Shown here one piece after another: positions 1-6,822 of a stretch of DNA of 14,946 bases. The stretch comes from Pseudomonadota bacterium. Lineage in GTDB: Bacteria; Pseudomonadota; Alphaproteobacteria; Rhizobiales; Xanthobacteraceae. The DNA lies in contig JAEYAU010000128.1 of the NCBI GenBank assembly GCA_023404705.1, positions 1 through 14,946 on the forward strand, read 5' to 3'. Every line of letters starts with the position of its first letter. Position 1 is the first letter of the stretch. The notes below the pieces were generated by a model. It saw nothing but the letters and a program-made list of their open reading frames with translations. It was not told the origin of the DNA and ran no database searches. The position numbers and the translations under genes are program-made.

Positions 1-51
1 CGCATGGTGCGGCTCGACCCGGCGGATACGGCTCCGCCGAGCTCCGTCTGA
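1..51 (+). other. Possible 3' tail of an upstream gene
   Basis: Frame 1 is open from the window edge to a TGA at 49-51 and reads RMVRLDPADTAPPSSV. It could be the last 16 codons of a protein that starts before the window. In relatives, as I remember them, ubiA and a DUF6101 gene lie upstream of tldE, so the latter is a candidate, but I cannot match this tail to it. A short open frame at the edge of GC-rich DNA can also arise by chance, so this is weak. Confidence 0.2.
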
Positions 52-537
52 CGCCTCAAAACACGCTCCCTGCCGGGTGTCTTCGCACCCTGACGTTGAC
101 GGAGAGCATGCCACGCGGGCCTCGCGATCGGCTTAATTTCGCTGGTTAATCGGGCGTAGCCGCGCGACATGATTGACGCCGCGTTGCCAGGTGGGCTCGC
201 ATTTTCGAAACATTTGCCTTATGCCGACAGCATTCTCGGCGTCATCCCGGCCGAGCGAAGCGAGAGCCGGGATCCATAACCCCTGTCTGTCCGCATCACG
301 ACCACAGGGATTATGGATCCCGGACAATCGCTTCGCGATTTCCGGGATGACACGGAGTACGCGTCACGGCTCCATGAATTACCGGCTCGTTCACCACGCT
401 TGCGCGGGCGGGGCGAAAGTCCCATGTGACGAGCACCCGGAACCGGTTGACGGGCGTAAACCGGATGCGGTCTCGCTCGTTATCCTGTTGCCTAGATCCC
501 GAAGTCCTCGCCTCGCCGCGGCACGATTGGAGACGCA
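52..537. other. Gene-free upstream region
   Basis: I see no credible gene in this 486-base stretch. The open frames on both strands are rich in Arg, Ser and Pro and lack recognisable motifs. The stretch from about 128 to 240 is less GC-rich than its surroundings. The nested palindromic repeat at 241-351 fills part of it. The tldE promoter must lie here if transcription starts locally; a TTGACG at 447-452 has no properly spaced -10 partner, so I do not call a promoter. Confidence 0.5.
241..351. repeat. Nested palindromic intergenic repeat
   Basis: Three pairs of arms nest symmetrically. The outer arms are GTCATCCCGG (241-250) and its exact complement (342-351). The middle arms are GCGAAGCGA (255-263) and its exact complement (328-336). 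The inner arms are 267-286 and 304-323, 20 bases with one mismatch, containing GGGATCCATAA and TTATGGATCCC. The loop is 17 bases (287-303). The whole element can fold into one long hairpin. Units opening with GTCATCCCGG and containing GGGATCCATAA are, from memory, abundant between genes in Bradyrhizobium-like genomes. There is no U-tract, so it is not a classical intrinsic terminator. Confidence 0.8.
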
Positions 538-1890
538 ATGTCAGACTTCCTCGACCAGTCCGTCCTGCTCGACCTCGCCGAGAAGCTCGTGAAGGCCGCC
601 AAGCGCGCGGGCGCCGACCAGGCGGATGCGGTCGCGGTGCGCTCGATCTCGCTCTCGATCGAGGTGCGTGACGGCGCCGTGGAAGAAAGCGAGCGCGCGG
701 AAGGCGACGATGTCGGCCTGCGCGTCCTGGTCGGCAAGCGCCAGGCCGTGGTCTCGACCAACGACACGGCGCATCTCGATGCCGCGGCGCTCGCCGAGCG
801 CGCGGTCGCGATGGCGCGGGTCGCACCCGAGGATCGCTTCGCGGGTCTCGCGGAGCCGGAGCGCCTCGCGCGCGAAATCCCGGACCTCGACCTCACGGAT
901 CCGGAGCTGCCGAGCGTTGCGCGTCTCGAAGCGCTCGCGCGCAGCGCCGAAGGCGCCGGTCTCGCCGTGAAAGGCGTGAGCCGCTCGGGCGGTGCCAGCG
1001 CGTCTGCGGGCATGGGCGGCATGGTGCTGGTGACGAGCGGCGGCTTCAATGGCGCCTATGTGGGCTCGCGGCATGGCGTGTCGATGACCGCGATCGCGGG
1101 CGAAGGCACCGGCATGGAGCGCGACTACGACTTCGCCTCGGCGCTGCATGCGAGCGATCTCGACGATCCGATCGCGATCGGTCGCAAGGCGGGCGAGCGC
1201 GCCGTCGAGCGGCTCAACCCGCGCAAGGTGGAGACCAAGCGCGTGCCGGTGGTGTTCGATCCGCGCATCTCGGGAGGGCTGGTGGGCCATCTCGCGGGCG
1301 CGATCAACGGCGCCGCGATCGCGCGCAAGACCAGCTTCCTGCAGGACCGGCTCGGGCAGCAGGTCTTCGCCAAAGGCATCCGCATCATCGACGATCCGCT
1401 GCGCAAGCGCGGGCTGCGCTCGCGGCCCTTCGACGGCGAAGGCGTCGCCGGCAAGCCGATCGCGCTCGTCGAGGATGGCGTGCTGAAATCCTGGATCCTC
1501 GACAGCGCGACCGCGCGCGAGCTCGGTCTCACCACGACGGGGCACGCGTCGCGCGGCGTCTCGTCCTCGCCCTCGCCCGGTTCGACCAATCTGCATCTCG
1601 AGCCCGGCAAGAAGACGCGCGAGGAGCTGATCCGCGATATCGATGACGGCTTCTATGTCACGGACCTGATCGGCCACGGCGCCAATCTGGTGACCGGCGA
1701 CTACAGCCGCGGCGCCGCCGGCTTCTGGATCGTGAAGGGCGAGCTCGCCCATCCGGTGAGCGAGGTGACGATCGCGGGCTACATCCCGGACATGTTCGCC
1801 AATCTGGAGCCTGCCAACGATCTCGAATTCCGCTATGGCATCAACGCGCCGACCGTGCGCGTCGAGGGACTGACCGTTGCGGGACGCTGA
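538..1890 (+). CDS. tldE: TldE/PmbA-type metalloprotease partner subunit
   Basis: A 450-residue protein of the TldD/PmbA family, the same length as E. coli TldE (PmbA). In E. coli, TldD and TldE form a heteromeric protease that degrades unfolded peptides, matures microcin B17 and clears the CcdA antitoxin. TldD carries the zinc HExxxH motif. I see no such motif here, so this is the TldE-type subunit. Family hallmarks are the central GLVGHLAGAINGAAIARKTS stretch, the region with FDGEGV, the GSTNLHLEPG segment and the C-terminal GANLVTGDYSRGAAGFWI block. The ATG at 538 follows a GGAG at 529-532 with five bases of spacing. No tldD lies in the window, so the partner must be elsewhere. It is the first gene of the 538-5971 run. 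Confidence 0.93.
   Translation: MSDFLDQSVLLDLAEKLVKAAKRAGADQADAVAVRSISLSIEVRDGAVEESERAEGDDVGLRVLVGKRQAVVSTNDTAHLDAAALAERAVAMARVAPEDRFAGLAEPERLAREIPDLDLTDPELPSVARLEALARSAEGAGLAVKGVSRSGGASASAGMGGMVLVTSGGFNGAYVGSRHGVSMTAIAGEGTGMERDYDFASALHASDLDDPIAIGRKAGERAVERLNPRKVETKRVPVVFDPRISGGLVGHLAGAINGAAIARKTSFLQDRLGQQVFAKGIRIIDDPLRKRGLRSRPFDGEGVAGKPIALVEDGVLKSWILDSATARELGLTTTGHASRGVSSSPSPGSTNLHLEPGKKTREELIRDIDDGFYVTDLIGHGANLVTGDYSRGAAGFWIVKGELAHPVSEVTIAGYIPDMFANLEPANDLEFRYGINAPTVRVEGLTVAGR
1864..1869 (+). promoter_or_regulatory. Ribosome binding site selecting a TTG start
   Basis: GAGGGA lies inside the end of tldE, seven bases before the TTG at 1877. It supports a TTG start for the phosphatase gene that overlaps the tldE stop. 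The next in-frame ATG (Met30) would leave out the first part of the N-terminal helix. Confidence 0.6.
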
Positions 1891-2686
1891 GCAGCTCGAT
1901 CTCCCCAGGCTCGGAGCGGAGCTCGCCGCAGCCGTGCGGCAAGCGGGCGAGATCGCCCGGCGCATGTCCGGCGCGACGCTCAAGAGCTGGACCAAGGGTC
2001 ACGACTCGCCGGTGAGCGAGGCCGACATCGCGGTGGACGAGTTCCTGCGCGACCGGCTCGCCACGATCCTGCCGGGCTGCGGCTGGCTCTCCGAGGAGAG
2101 CCACGACGACCAGACCCGGCTCGCCTCCTCGCTGCTGTGGATCGTCGATCCGATCGACGGAACCCGGGCCTATGTGGCGGGCAAGCCGGACTGGTCGGTT
2201 TCGGCCGCTCTGGTGAAGGACGGGCGGCCGGTGGTGGCCTGCATCTTCGCGCCGATCGAGGAGGCGCTGTTCCTGGCGACCGCGGGGAGCGGCACGCGGC
2301 TCAACGACACGCCCGTCATCGCAACGCCCGGCGCCAGCCTCGACGGCGCGCGCGCCGCCGGCCCCAAATCCTATCTGGAGCAGCTTGCCCGGCTCGCGCC
2401 GGAAGTCGCTGGCCAGCCGAAGGTGCATTCCCTAGCGCTCAGGTTAGCGCGGGTTGCATCCGCCCAGCTGGACCTCGCTTTTGCCTCGGGAAACAGCAAC
2501 GACTGGGACCTTGCGGCGGCCGATCTTTTGGTGCACGAAGCCGGCGGCGCCCTGACCACTTTCGAGGGGCGACAATTGACCTATAACCGCACGGTCCCGC
2601 GGCACAGCGCACTGGTGGCCGCCGGCCGCGAGCGCCATGCGGCGCTTGTCCGGCTGATGCAGGGCCAGAAGCACGCCTTTGCGTGA
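1877..2686 (+). CDS. Inositol monophosphatase / CysQ-family phosphatase
   Basis: A 269-residue member of the inositol monophosphatase superfamily of Mg-dependent, Li-sensitive phosphatases. The metal-binding signatures are in order: SEAD (47-50), LSEES with Glu73-Glu74, the diagnostic WIVDPIDGTR with Asp91 and Asp94, and SNDWDLAAADLL with Asp211 near the C-terminus. The substrate could be inositol-1-phosphate or 3'-phosphoadenosine 5'-phosphate (CysQ). Sequence alone does not separate these, and Rhizobiales homologues are often named CysQ. The start is TTG, overlapping tldE by 14 bases, with GAGGGA at 1864-1869. This points to translational coupling. Codons 186-195 include CTA, AGG, TTA, GTT and GCA, which are rare in the neighbouring genes. 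Confidence 0.88.
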   Translation: MRDAEQLDLPRLGAELAAAVRQAGEIARRMSGATLKSWTKGHDSPVSEADIAVDEFLRDRLATILPGCGWLSEESHDDQTRLASSLLWIVDPIDGTRAYVAGKPDWSVSAALVKDGRPVVACIFAPIEEALFLATAGSGTRLNDTPVIATPGASLDGARAAGPKSYLEQLARLAPEVAGQPKVHSLALRLARVASAQLDLAFASGNSNDWDLAAADLLVHEAGGALTTFEGRQLTYNRTVPRHSALVAAGRERHAALVRLMQGQKHAFA

Positions 2687-2709
2687 GCGAGGCCGCCGGG
2701 CTCCGGCGT

Positions 2710-2714
2710 GGGGA
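2710..2714 (+). promoter_or_regulatory. Ribosome binding site deciding the DUF4170 start
   Basis: GGGGA lies seven bases before the ATG at 2722. It favours this ATG over an in-frame GTG at 2683 that overlaps the preceding stop codon. Confidence 0.6.
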
Positions 2715-2721
2715 TGAATTC

Positions 2722-2976
2722 ATGGCGGAGACGCCGGCACGCAAGCAGCTTCTTCATCTCGTGTTCGGCGGCGAGCTGACCCGGATCGAGGACGTCGAGT
2801 TCAAGGATCTCGAGCGCCTCGATATCGTCGGCATCTTCCCGGATTACGCCAGCGCGCATGCGGCCTGGAAGGCGCGGGCGCAGAAGACCGTCGACAACGC
2901 GCAGATGCGCTACTTCATCGTCCACCTGCATCGTCTGCTCGATCCCGAGACCGACACGACGCGAACGCAGCGATAA
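2722..2976 (+). CDS. DUF4170 family small protein
   Basis: An 84-residue protein matching DUF4170 as I remember it: an N-terminal QLLHLVFGGEL strand, then LDIVGIFPDYASAHAAWKA and a C-terminal block ending MRYFIVHLHRLLDP. The pattern looks like a small alpha/beta domain with no signal peptide or membrane segment, so it is probably cytoplasmic. No biochemical function is established to my knowledge. I chose the ATG at 2722 because GGGGA sits seven bases upstream. A GTG at 2683 would add 13 residues that do not look conserved. It sits between the phosphatase and the acyltransferase, 35 and 7 bases from them, in the Kdo-lipid A operon. This suggests, without proving, an envelope-related role. Confidence 0.85.
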   Translation: MAETPARKQLLHLVFGGELTRIEDVEFKDLERLDIVGIFPDYASAHAAWKARAQKTVDNAQMRYFIVHLHRLLDPETDTTRTQR

Positions 2977-2983
2977 GTCCGCG

Positions 2984-3691
2984 ATGCTGTCGTTGAAGAG
3001 GCTGGGGCGAAAGCGCTGGGTCCAGGTGACCGTCGGCACACTGGCGGCCGAATATCTGCGCCTCGTTGAGAAGACGAGCCGCTTCACGCTCGAGCCGGCC
3101 GATGGCTTCGACCGGTTCCGGCCCGACGTGCCGGTGATCCTCGCGCTCTGGCACGGCCAGCATTTCGTCACAGCGTTCGGGCATCAGGACGAGTATCGGT
3201 CGAAGGTGCTGATCTCGCGCCACCGGGACGGCGAGATCAACGCGATCGCGGCCGAGCGACTCGGGCTCGGCACCATTCGCGGCTCGGGCAACCATGGCGG
3301 ACGCTTCGATCAGAAGGGAGGGGTCGCGGCCTTCCAGTCGATGACGCAGGCGCTGCGCGACGGCTACAACGTCATCCTGACGGCCGACGTGCCGAAGGTC
3401 TCGCGCGTCGCGGGGCTCGGCATCGTCATGCTGGCGCGCGCCTCGGGACGGCCGATCTTCCCGGTCGCCTTCGCGGCAAGCCGCCGCCTCCAGCTCGACA
3501 ATTGGGATCGCACCACGATCAACCTGCCGTTCAGCCGCGGCGCCGCCGTGATCGGGGAACCGATCCGCGTGCCGGGGGACGCTGACAACGAGGCTCTGGA
3601 GATTTATCGTCAGGAGGTCGAGAGCCGGCTGAATGCGGTCACCGAACGCGCCTATGCGATCGTCGACAAGAAGCGGGAGCCCCGTGGCTGA
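2984..3691 (+). CDS. DUF374 lysophospholipid acyltransferase-like protein
   Basis: A 235-residue protein of the DUF374 group, distant relatives of the LpxL-type and glycerolipid acyltransferases. The putative catalytic segment is WHGQHF (56-61, His57). ISRHRDGE (77-84) and the RGS..GG segment (99-106) follow, which is the usual motif order for this group. Where many DUF374 proteins have a DGPRGP-like motif, this one reads TADVPKVSRVAGLG (133-146); I believe this form is common in Rhizobiales. The ATG at 2984 follows the DUF4170 stop by seven bases. A possible membrane-facing N-terminal helix lies at 12-28. Placed directly before waaA and lpxK, it may acylate lipid A or its precursor, but the acceptor is unknown. 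Confidence 0.85.
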   Translation: MLSLKRLGRKRWVQVTVGTLAAEYLRLVEKTSRFTLEPADGFDRFRPDVPVILALWHGQHFVTAFGHQDEYRSKVLISRHRDGEINAIAAERLGLGTIRGSGNHGGRFDQKGGVAAFQSMTQALRDGYNVILTADVPKVSRVAGLGIVMLARASGRPIFPVAFAASRRLQLDNWDRTTINLPFSRGAAVIGEPIRVPGDADNEALEIYRQEVESRLNAVTERAYAIVDKKREPRG

Positions 3692-4976
3692 TCGCCTGCC
3701 CTGGACGTTGCGCGCCTATCGCGGGCTCGCGGCGGCCGCGGCGCCGATCGCGCCCATGGTGCTCGCCAATCGACTCAAGCGCGGCAAGGAGCATCCGCAG
3801 CGTCTCGCCGAGCGGCGCGGCGAAAGCAGCGTGGCGCGTCCGGCCGGACCGCTGATCTGGGCGCATGGCGCAAGCGTCGGCGAGATGGTCGCGACCATTC
3901 CGCTGGTGGAGGGCTTGCGCAAGCGCGGCTTCAACGTGCTGGTCACCTCCGGCACCGTAACGTCGGCGCGGCTCGCCGAACGGCGGCTGCCCGAAGGTGT
4001 CATCCATCAGTTCGTGCCGCTGGACGCGCCGCCCTTCGTCGCGCGCTTCGTCGCCCATTGGCGGCCGAACCTGGTGCTGCTCGCCGAGTCCGATCTCTGG
4101 CCGAACCTGATCATGGAATGCGCGCAGCACGCCATTCCGATGATCCTGGTGAATGGCCGGCTGTCGGAGCGCTCGTTCACGCGCTGGCGCTATCTGCCGG
4201 CGACCATCGGCGCGCTGCTCAGCCGCTTCGACCTCTGCCTCGCGCAGTCGGCCGCCGACGCCGAGCGCTACGGCGATCTCGGCGCACCGCGCGTGAGCAT
4301 CACGGGCAATCTCAAGCTCGACGTGCCGGCGCCGCCGGTCGATGCCGAGAAATTTCTGGCGCTGCGCGCCGCCATCGGCGAGCGCACCGTGATCGCGGCG
4401 GCCTCGACCCATCCGGGCGAGGAGGCCCAGATCATCCAGGCGCATCAGCTGTTGCGCGGTCGCTTCCCGGGGCTGCTCACGATCGTCGCCCCGCGCCATC
4501 CGGAGCGCGGGCCCGGCATCGTCGACATCGCCAAGGTGGCCGAGCTCAATGCCGTGATGCGCTCGCGCGGCATGCTGCCGGACCGCGGCACCGACATCTA
4601 TGTGGCTGACACCATCGGTGAGCTTGGGCTGATCTATCGCTTGGCGCCGATCGTGTTCGTGGGCGGATCGCTGGTGCGCCATGGCGGTCAGAACCCGATC
4701 GAGGCCGCCAAGCTCGGCGCCGCCATTCTGCATGGACCGCATGTGTGGAATTTCCGCGAGATCTATGCGGCGCTGGACGAGAGCCGCGGCGCCGAGGAAG
4801 TGGACGACGTGCAGCGCCTCACGGCGCGGCTGAGCGCGCTGCTGGTCGATCCTGCGGCGCGCAAGGCGGTGGCGGATGCTGCGCACAAGACCGTCGACCA
4901 GCTCGGCGGCGCGCTCGCGCGCACCTTCGCGGCGCTCGAGCCTTATCTGATGCAGTTGCAGCTCGAGCATCGCTGA
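3684..4976 (+). CDS. waaA: 3-deoxy-D-manno-octulosonic acid transferase (Kdo transferase)
   Basis: A 430-residue GT30 glycosyltransferase that moves Kdo from CMP-Kdo to lipid IVA at the cytoplasmic face of the inner membrane. A hydrophobic anchor lies at about 14-28. The HGASVGE motif (61-67) carries the Glu67 equivalent to the catalytic base of WaaA. Further hallmarks are AESDLWPN, NGRLS, ASTHPGEE, APRHPERG and the CMP-Kdo binding FVGGSLVRHGGQNPIEAA. The start is GTG at 3684, overlapping the acyltransferase stop by eight bases, with GGGAG at 3675-3679 four bases upstream. An ATG at 3633 lies deep in the previous gene and would add a meaningless Arg/Ser-rich stretch. Whether it adds one or more Kdo residues cannot be read from the sequence. 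Confidence 0.96.
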   Translation: MADRLPWTLRAYRGLAAAAAPIAPMVLANRLKRGKEHPQRLAERRGESSVARPAGPLIWAHGASVGEMVATIPLVEGLRKRGFNVLVTSGTVTSARLAERRLPEGVIHQFVPLDAPPFVARFVAHWRPNLVLLAESDLWPNLIMECAQHAIPMILVNGRLSERSFTRWRYLPATIGALLSRFDLCLAQSAADAERYGDLGAPRVSITGNLKLDVPAPPVDAEKFLALRAAIGERTVIAAASTHPGEEAQIIQAHQLLRGRFPGLLTIVAPRHPERGPGIVDIAKVAELNAVMRSRGMLPDRGTDIYVADTIGELGLIYRLAPIVFVGGSLVRHGGQNPIEAAKLGAAILHGPHVWNFREIYAALDESRGAEEVDDVQRLTARLSALLVDPAARKAVADAAHKTVDQLGGALARTFAALEPYLMQLQLEHR

Positions 4977-4978
4977 CG

Positions 4979-5971
4979 ATGAAGGCGCCCGACTTCTGGT
5001 GGGGAAAGCCGGGAGTCGCGGCGGCGCTGCTGCAGCCTGTTGCGGCAATCTATGGCGCGATCGCGGGCGCACGGCTCGCACGGCGGGGCGCACGGGCGAG
5101 CGTGCCGGTGCTGTGCGTCGGCAATCCGACGGTCGGCGGCGCCGGCAAGACGCCGACGGCGCTCATGCTGGCCCGGATGTTGATCGAGGCGGGCGAGCGG
5201 CCGGTGTTCCTCACGCGCGGCTATGGCGGCGCGCTCGCCGGACCGATCTGGGTCGAAGGACAGAGCGCGCAGGAGGTCGGCGACGAGCCGCGGCTGCTCG
5301 CACGCGTCGCGCCGACTGTCTTGGCGCGCGATCGTGCGGCGGGCGCTACGCTCGCGGCAACGCGGGCGTCCGTGATCATCATGGACGACGGTTTCCAGAA
5401 TCCATCGCTGACCAAGGATCTTTCGATCCTGGTGATCGACGGCCGGCGCGGTCTCGGCAATGGACGCGTCTTCCCGGCCGGCCCGCTACGCGCGCCACTC
5501 GCGGCGCAACTCGATCGCGCGCAGGCGATCCTGATCATCGGCGAGATTTCGGGCGCAGCGCCGGTGGTGATCGCGGCGCGAGCGCGCGGCCTACCGCTGT
5601 TTCACGGACGGCTCACGCCGGATCCCGCGGCCGTGCTGACGTTGAAGGATCAACGCGTGCTCGCCTTCGCGGGGATCGGCGATCCGGAGAAATTCTTCGC
5701 CACGCTGGAAGCGGCCGGCATCGCGGTCGCGGCGCGGCGCAGCTTTGCGGATCATCATCGCTTCACAGGCAGCGAGGCCGCGGCGCTGATCGCCGACGCG
5801 ACACGCGACGGCTTGCGACTCGTGACCACGGAGAAAGACTTGGCGCGCTGCGCGGGCGATCCGGCGCTCGCCGAACTCGCGGCGCGGGCGCTGCCGCTAC
5901 GGGTGACGTTGACGATCGATGAGGTGGAGGAGTTCCGCGCCTTGGTGCGCAGGGCGCTCACGCTCCGTTAG
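4979..5971 (+). CDS. lpxK: Tetraacyldisaccharide 4'-kinase
   Basis: A 330-residue LpxK, the inner-membrane P-loop kinase that phosphorylates the 4' position of the lipid A disaccharide to give lipid IVA. A membrane-associated N-terminal stretch lies at about 12-30. Walker A is GNPTVGGAGKT (48-58). The Walker-B-like IMDDGFQN (134-141, Asp136-Asp137) and the conserved SFADHHRFT (255-263) and TTEKDLAR (283-290) follow. The ATG lies two bases after the waaA stop. The gene ends five bases before the convergent UPF0158 stop, with no terminator hairpin visible. Its product is the substrate for waaA, so these genes form one biochemical unit. Confidence 0.97.
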   Translation: MKAPDFWWGKPGVAAALLQPVAAIYGAIAGARLARRGARASVPVLCVGNPTVGGAGKTPTALMLARMLIEAGERPVFLTRGYGGALAGPIWVEGQSAQEVGDEPRLLARVAPTVLARDRAAGATLAATRASVIIMDDGFQNPSLTKDLSILVIDGRRGLGNGRVFPAGPLRAPLAAQLDRAQAILIIGEISGAAPVVIAARARGLPLFHGRLTPDPAAVLTLKDQRVLAFAGIGDPEKFFATLEAAGIAVAARRSFADHHRFTGSEAAALIADATRDGLRLVTTEKDLARCAGDPALAELAARALPLRVTLTIDEVEEFRALVRRALTLR

Positions 5972-5976
5972 TCGGT

Positions 5977-6408
5977 TCAGTCGACCAACTCCAGGCCATT
6001 CTCCGCAGCCCAGGTGCGCAGCGCCACTTTGGTTGCGGCATCCTTGAACGCGTGCCACTTGTCCAGCGCTCTCCGTCGCGCAAGCAGATTTTCGAACTTG
6101 GGATAGGCGCCGCGCCGGCTGAAGAACTCGCGCACCAGATCGTAATCGTTCGCCAAGTGCTGCCGCGCGAAGTCGAGCGCAAGCGGCTTGCTCAGACCGA
6201 GGTCGCGGCGGCTCGGGACGGGTAGGTACTTGTCCTCGTCGTCTATGTCCTCCGGAAGCTCGTCGAGAGACTCGGTGTCATTGTTATCGTCCGAGTGGAG
6301 ATAGATGCGTCCTGATCGCCGGCAAACGTAGGCGTGGAACGGCCCCGTTCCGCTGTTGAAATCGGCGAACTCGAAGGCGCTCTCCAGCTCGGCGAACTTG
6401 ACCGCCAT
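5977..6408 (-). CDS. UPF0158 family protein
   Basis: A 143-residue acidic protein matching the UPF0158 family as I remember it. The N-terminal part is KFAELESAFEFADF, then AYVCRRSGRIYLHSD, an acidic run ELPEDIDDEDKYLPVPSRRDL (about 50-70), LALDFARQHL, and the signature FSRRGAYPKFENLLARR. The C-terminus has WHAFKDAATKVALRTWAAENGLE. The function of the family is unknown to me. The ATG at 6408 has GGAG six bases upstream. It follows the DUF2093 stop by 18 bases, so the two are probably co-transcribed. Its codons are more AT-tolerant than neighbours (for example AAC-AAT-GAC in the acidic run). In the relatives I remember, lpxK and DUF2093 are adjacent, so this gene may be a later insertion. Confidence 0.85.
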   Translation of the reverse strand: MAVKFAELESAFEFADFNSGTGPFHAYVCRRSGRIYLHSDDNNDTESLDELPEDIDDEDKYLPVPSRRDLGLSKPLALDFARQHLANDYDLVREFFSRRGAYPKFENLLARRRALDKWHAFKDAATKVALRTWAAENGLELVD

Positions 6409-6426
6409 CGGAAGCTCCGGCAGAGC

Positions 6427-6651
6427 TCAGCGCGCCTGCTCCGGGTGCAGCCGCTTGAGCACGGCTTCGGGCGAGGCATAGGGCTCCTGCAGCTCGACGC
6501 TCCAGTATTTGAGCTCCTCGAGCGGGATCGGAACACCGGTTACGGCACAGCGCACGAAGGCGCCGGGCCGCACCACGCGGAAATCGCCGTCGAGATATTT
6601 GACCTCGGCCTCCCCGGCCATGGGGCCTGGGCCGCTGTAGCGATTGAGCAC
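6427..6651 (-). CDS. DUF2093 family protein
   Basis: A 74-residue protein with the DUF2093 signature: GEAEVKYLDGDFRVVRPGAF, then VRCAVTGVPIPLEELKYWSV and a C-terminal EPYASPEAVLKR. This family is small and, to my knowledge, largely confined to Alphaproteobacteria, with no assigned function. The start is GTG at 6651. An exceptionally strong GAGGAGG lies seven bases upstream on the minus strand (6659-6665), which rules out the longer frame starting at 6723. It lies 170 bases downstream of xseA and may have its own promoter or be read through from xseA. Confidence 0.9.
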   Translation of the reverse strand: MLNRYSGPGPMAGEAEVKYLDGDFRVVRPGAFVRCAVTGVPIPLEELKYWSVELQEPYASPEAVLKRLHPEQAR

Positions 6652-6658
6652 CGGTGAG

Positions 6659-6665
6659 CCTCCTC
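6659..6665 (-). promoter_or_regulatory. Strong ribosome binding site for the DUF2093 gene
   Basis: On the minus strand this reads GAGGAGG, close to a perfect anti-Shine-Dalgarno match, seven bases before the GTG at 6651. It fixes the start of the DUF2093 gene. Confidence 0.75.
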
Positions 6666-6773
6666 GGGGCCGGGGGGACGACAACGCCCAACATAGTGGG
6701 TCGCGCGCCGCCGTTAAACCCACTCGCGCGGGTTTCGTTGCAAGGCGGGCTTGCCGCGCAAATTTCTTTTTTG

Positions 6774-6822
6774 GCGCATGTTCTTATCGGCGAACCGGTG
6801 CCCACTTCGCCGGAACATGCGC
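6774..6822. repeat. Short palindromic intergenic repeat overlapping the xseA stop
   Basis: GCGCATGTTC (6774-6783) pairs exactly with 6813-6822, and CGGCGAA (6788-6794) pairs exactly with 6806-6812. A four-base bulge (TTAT) and an 11-base loop, CCGGTGCCCAC, complete the fold. The layout GCATGxTC...CCGGT(T/G)CCCAC...GAxCATGC is one I remember as very frequent between genes in Rhizobiales. The right arm shares base 6822 with the TAG stop of xseA. On the minus strand the stem is followed by A-rich rather than U-rich sequence, so it does not look like an intrinsic terminator for xseA. Confidence 0.8.

Noticed and set aside
75..90. GGGTG...CACCC hairpin after the possible upstream gene end
   Set aside because: Only five base pairs and no T-tract, so it is not convincing as a terminator.
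541..1995. A 484-codon open frame on the minus strand opposite tldE
   Set aside because: It is a shadow of tldE. The composition is His/Arg/Asp-rich with no motif, and tldE has a clear family match and ribosome binding site.
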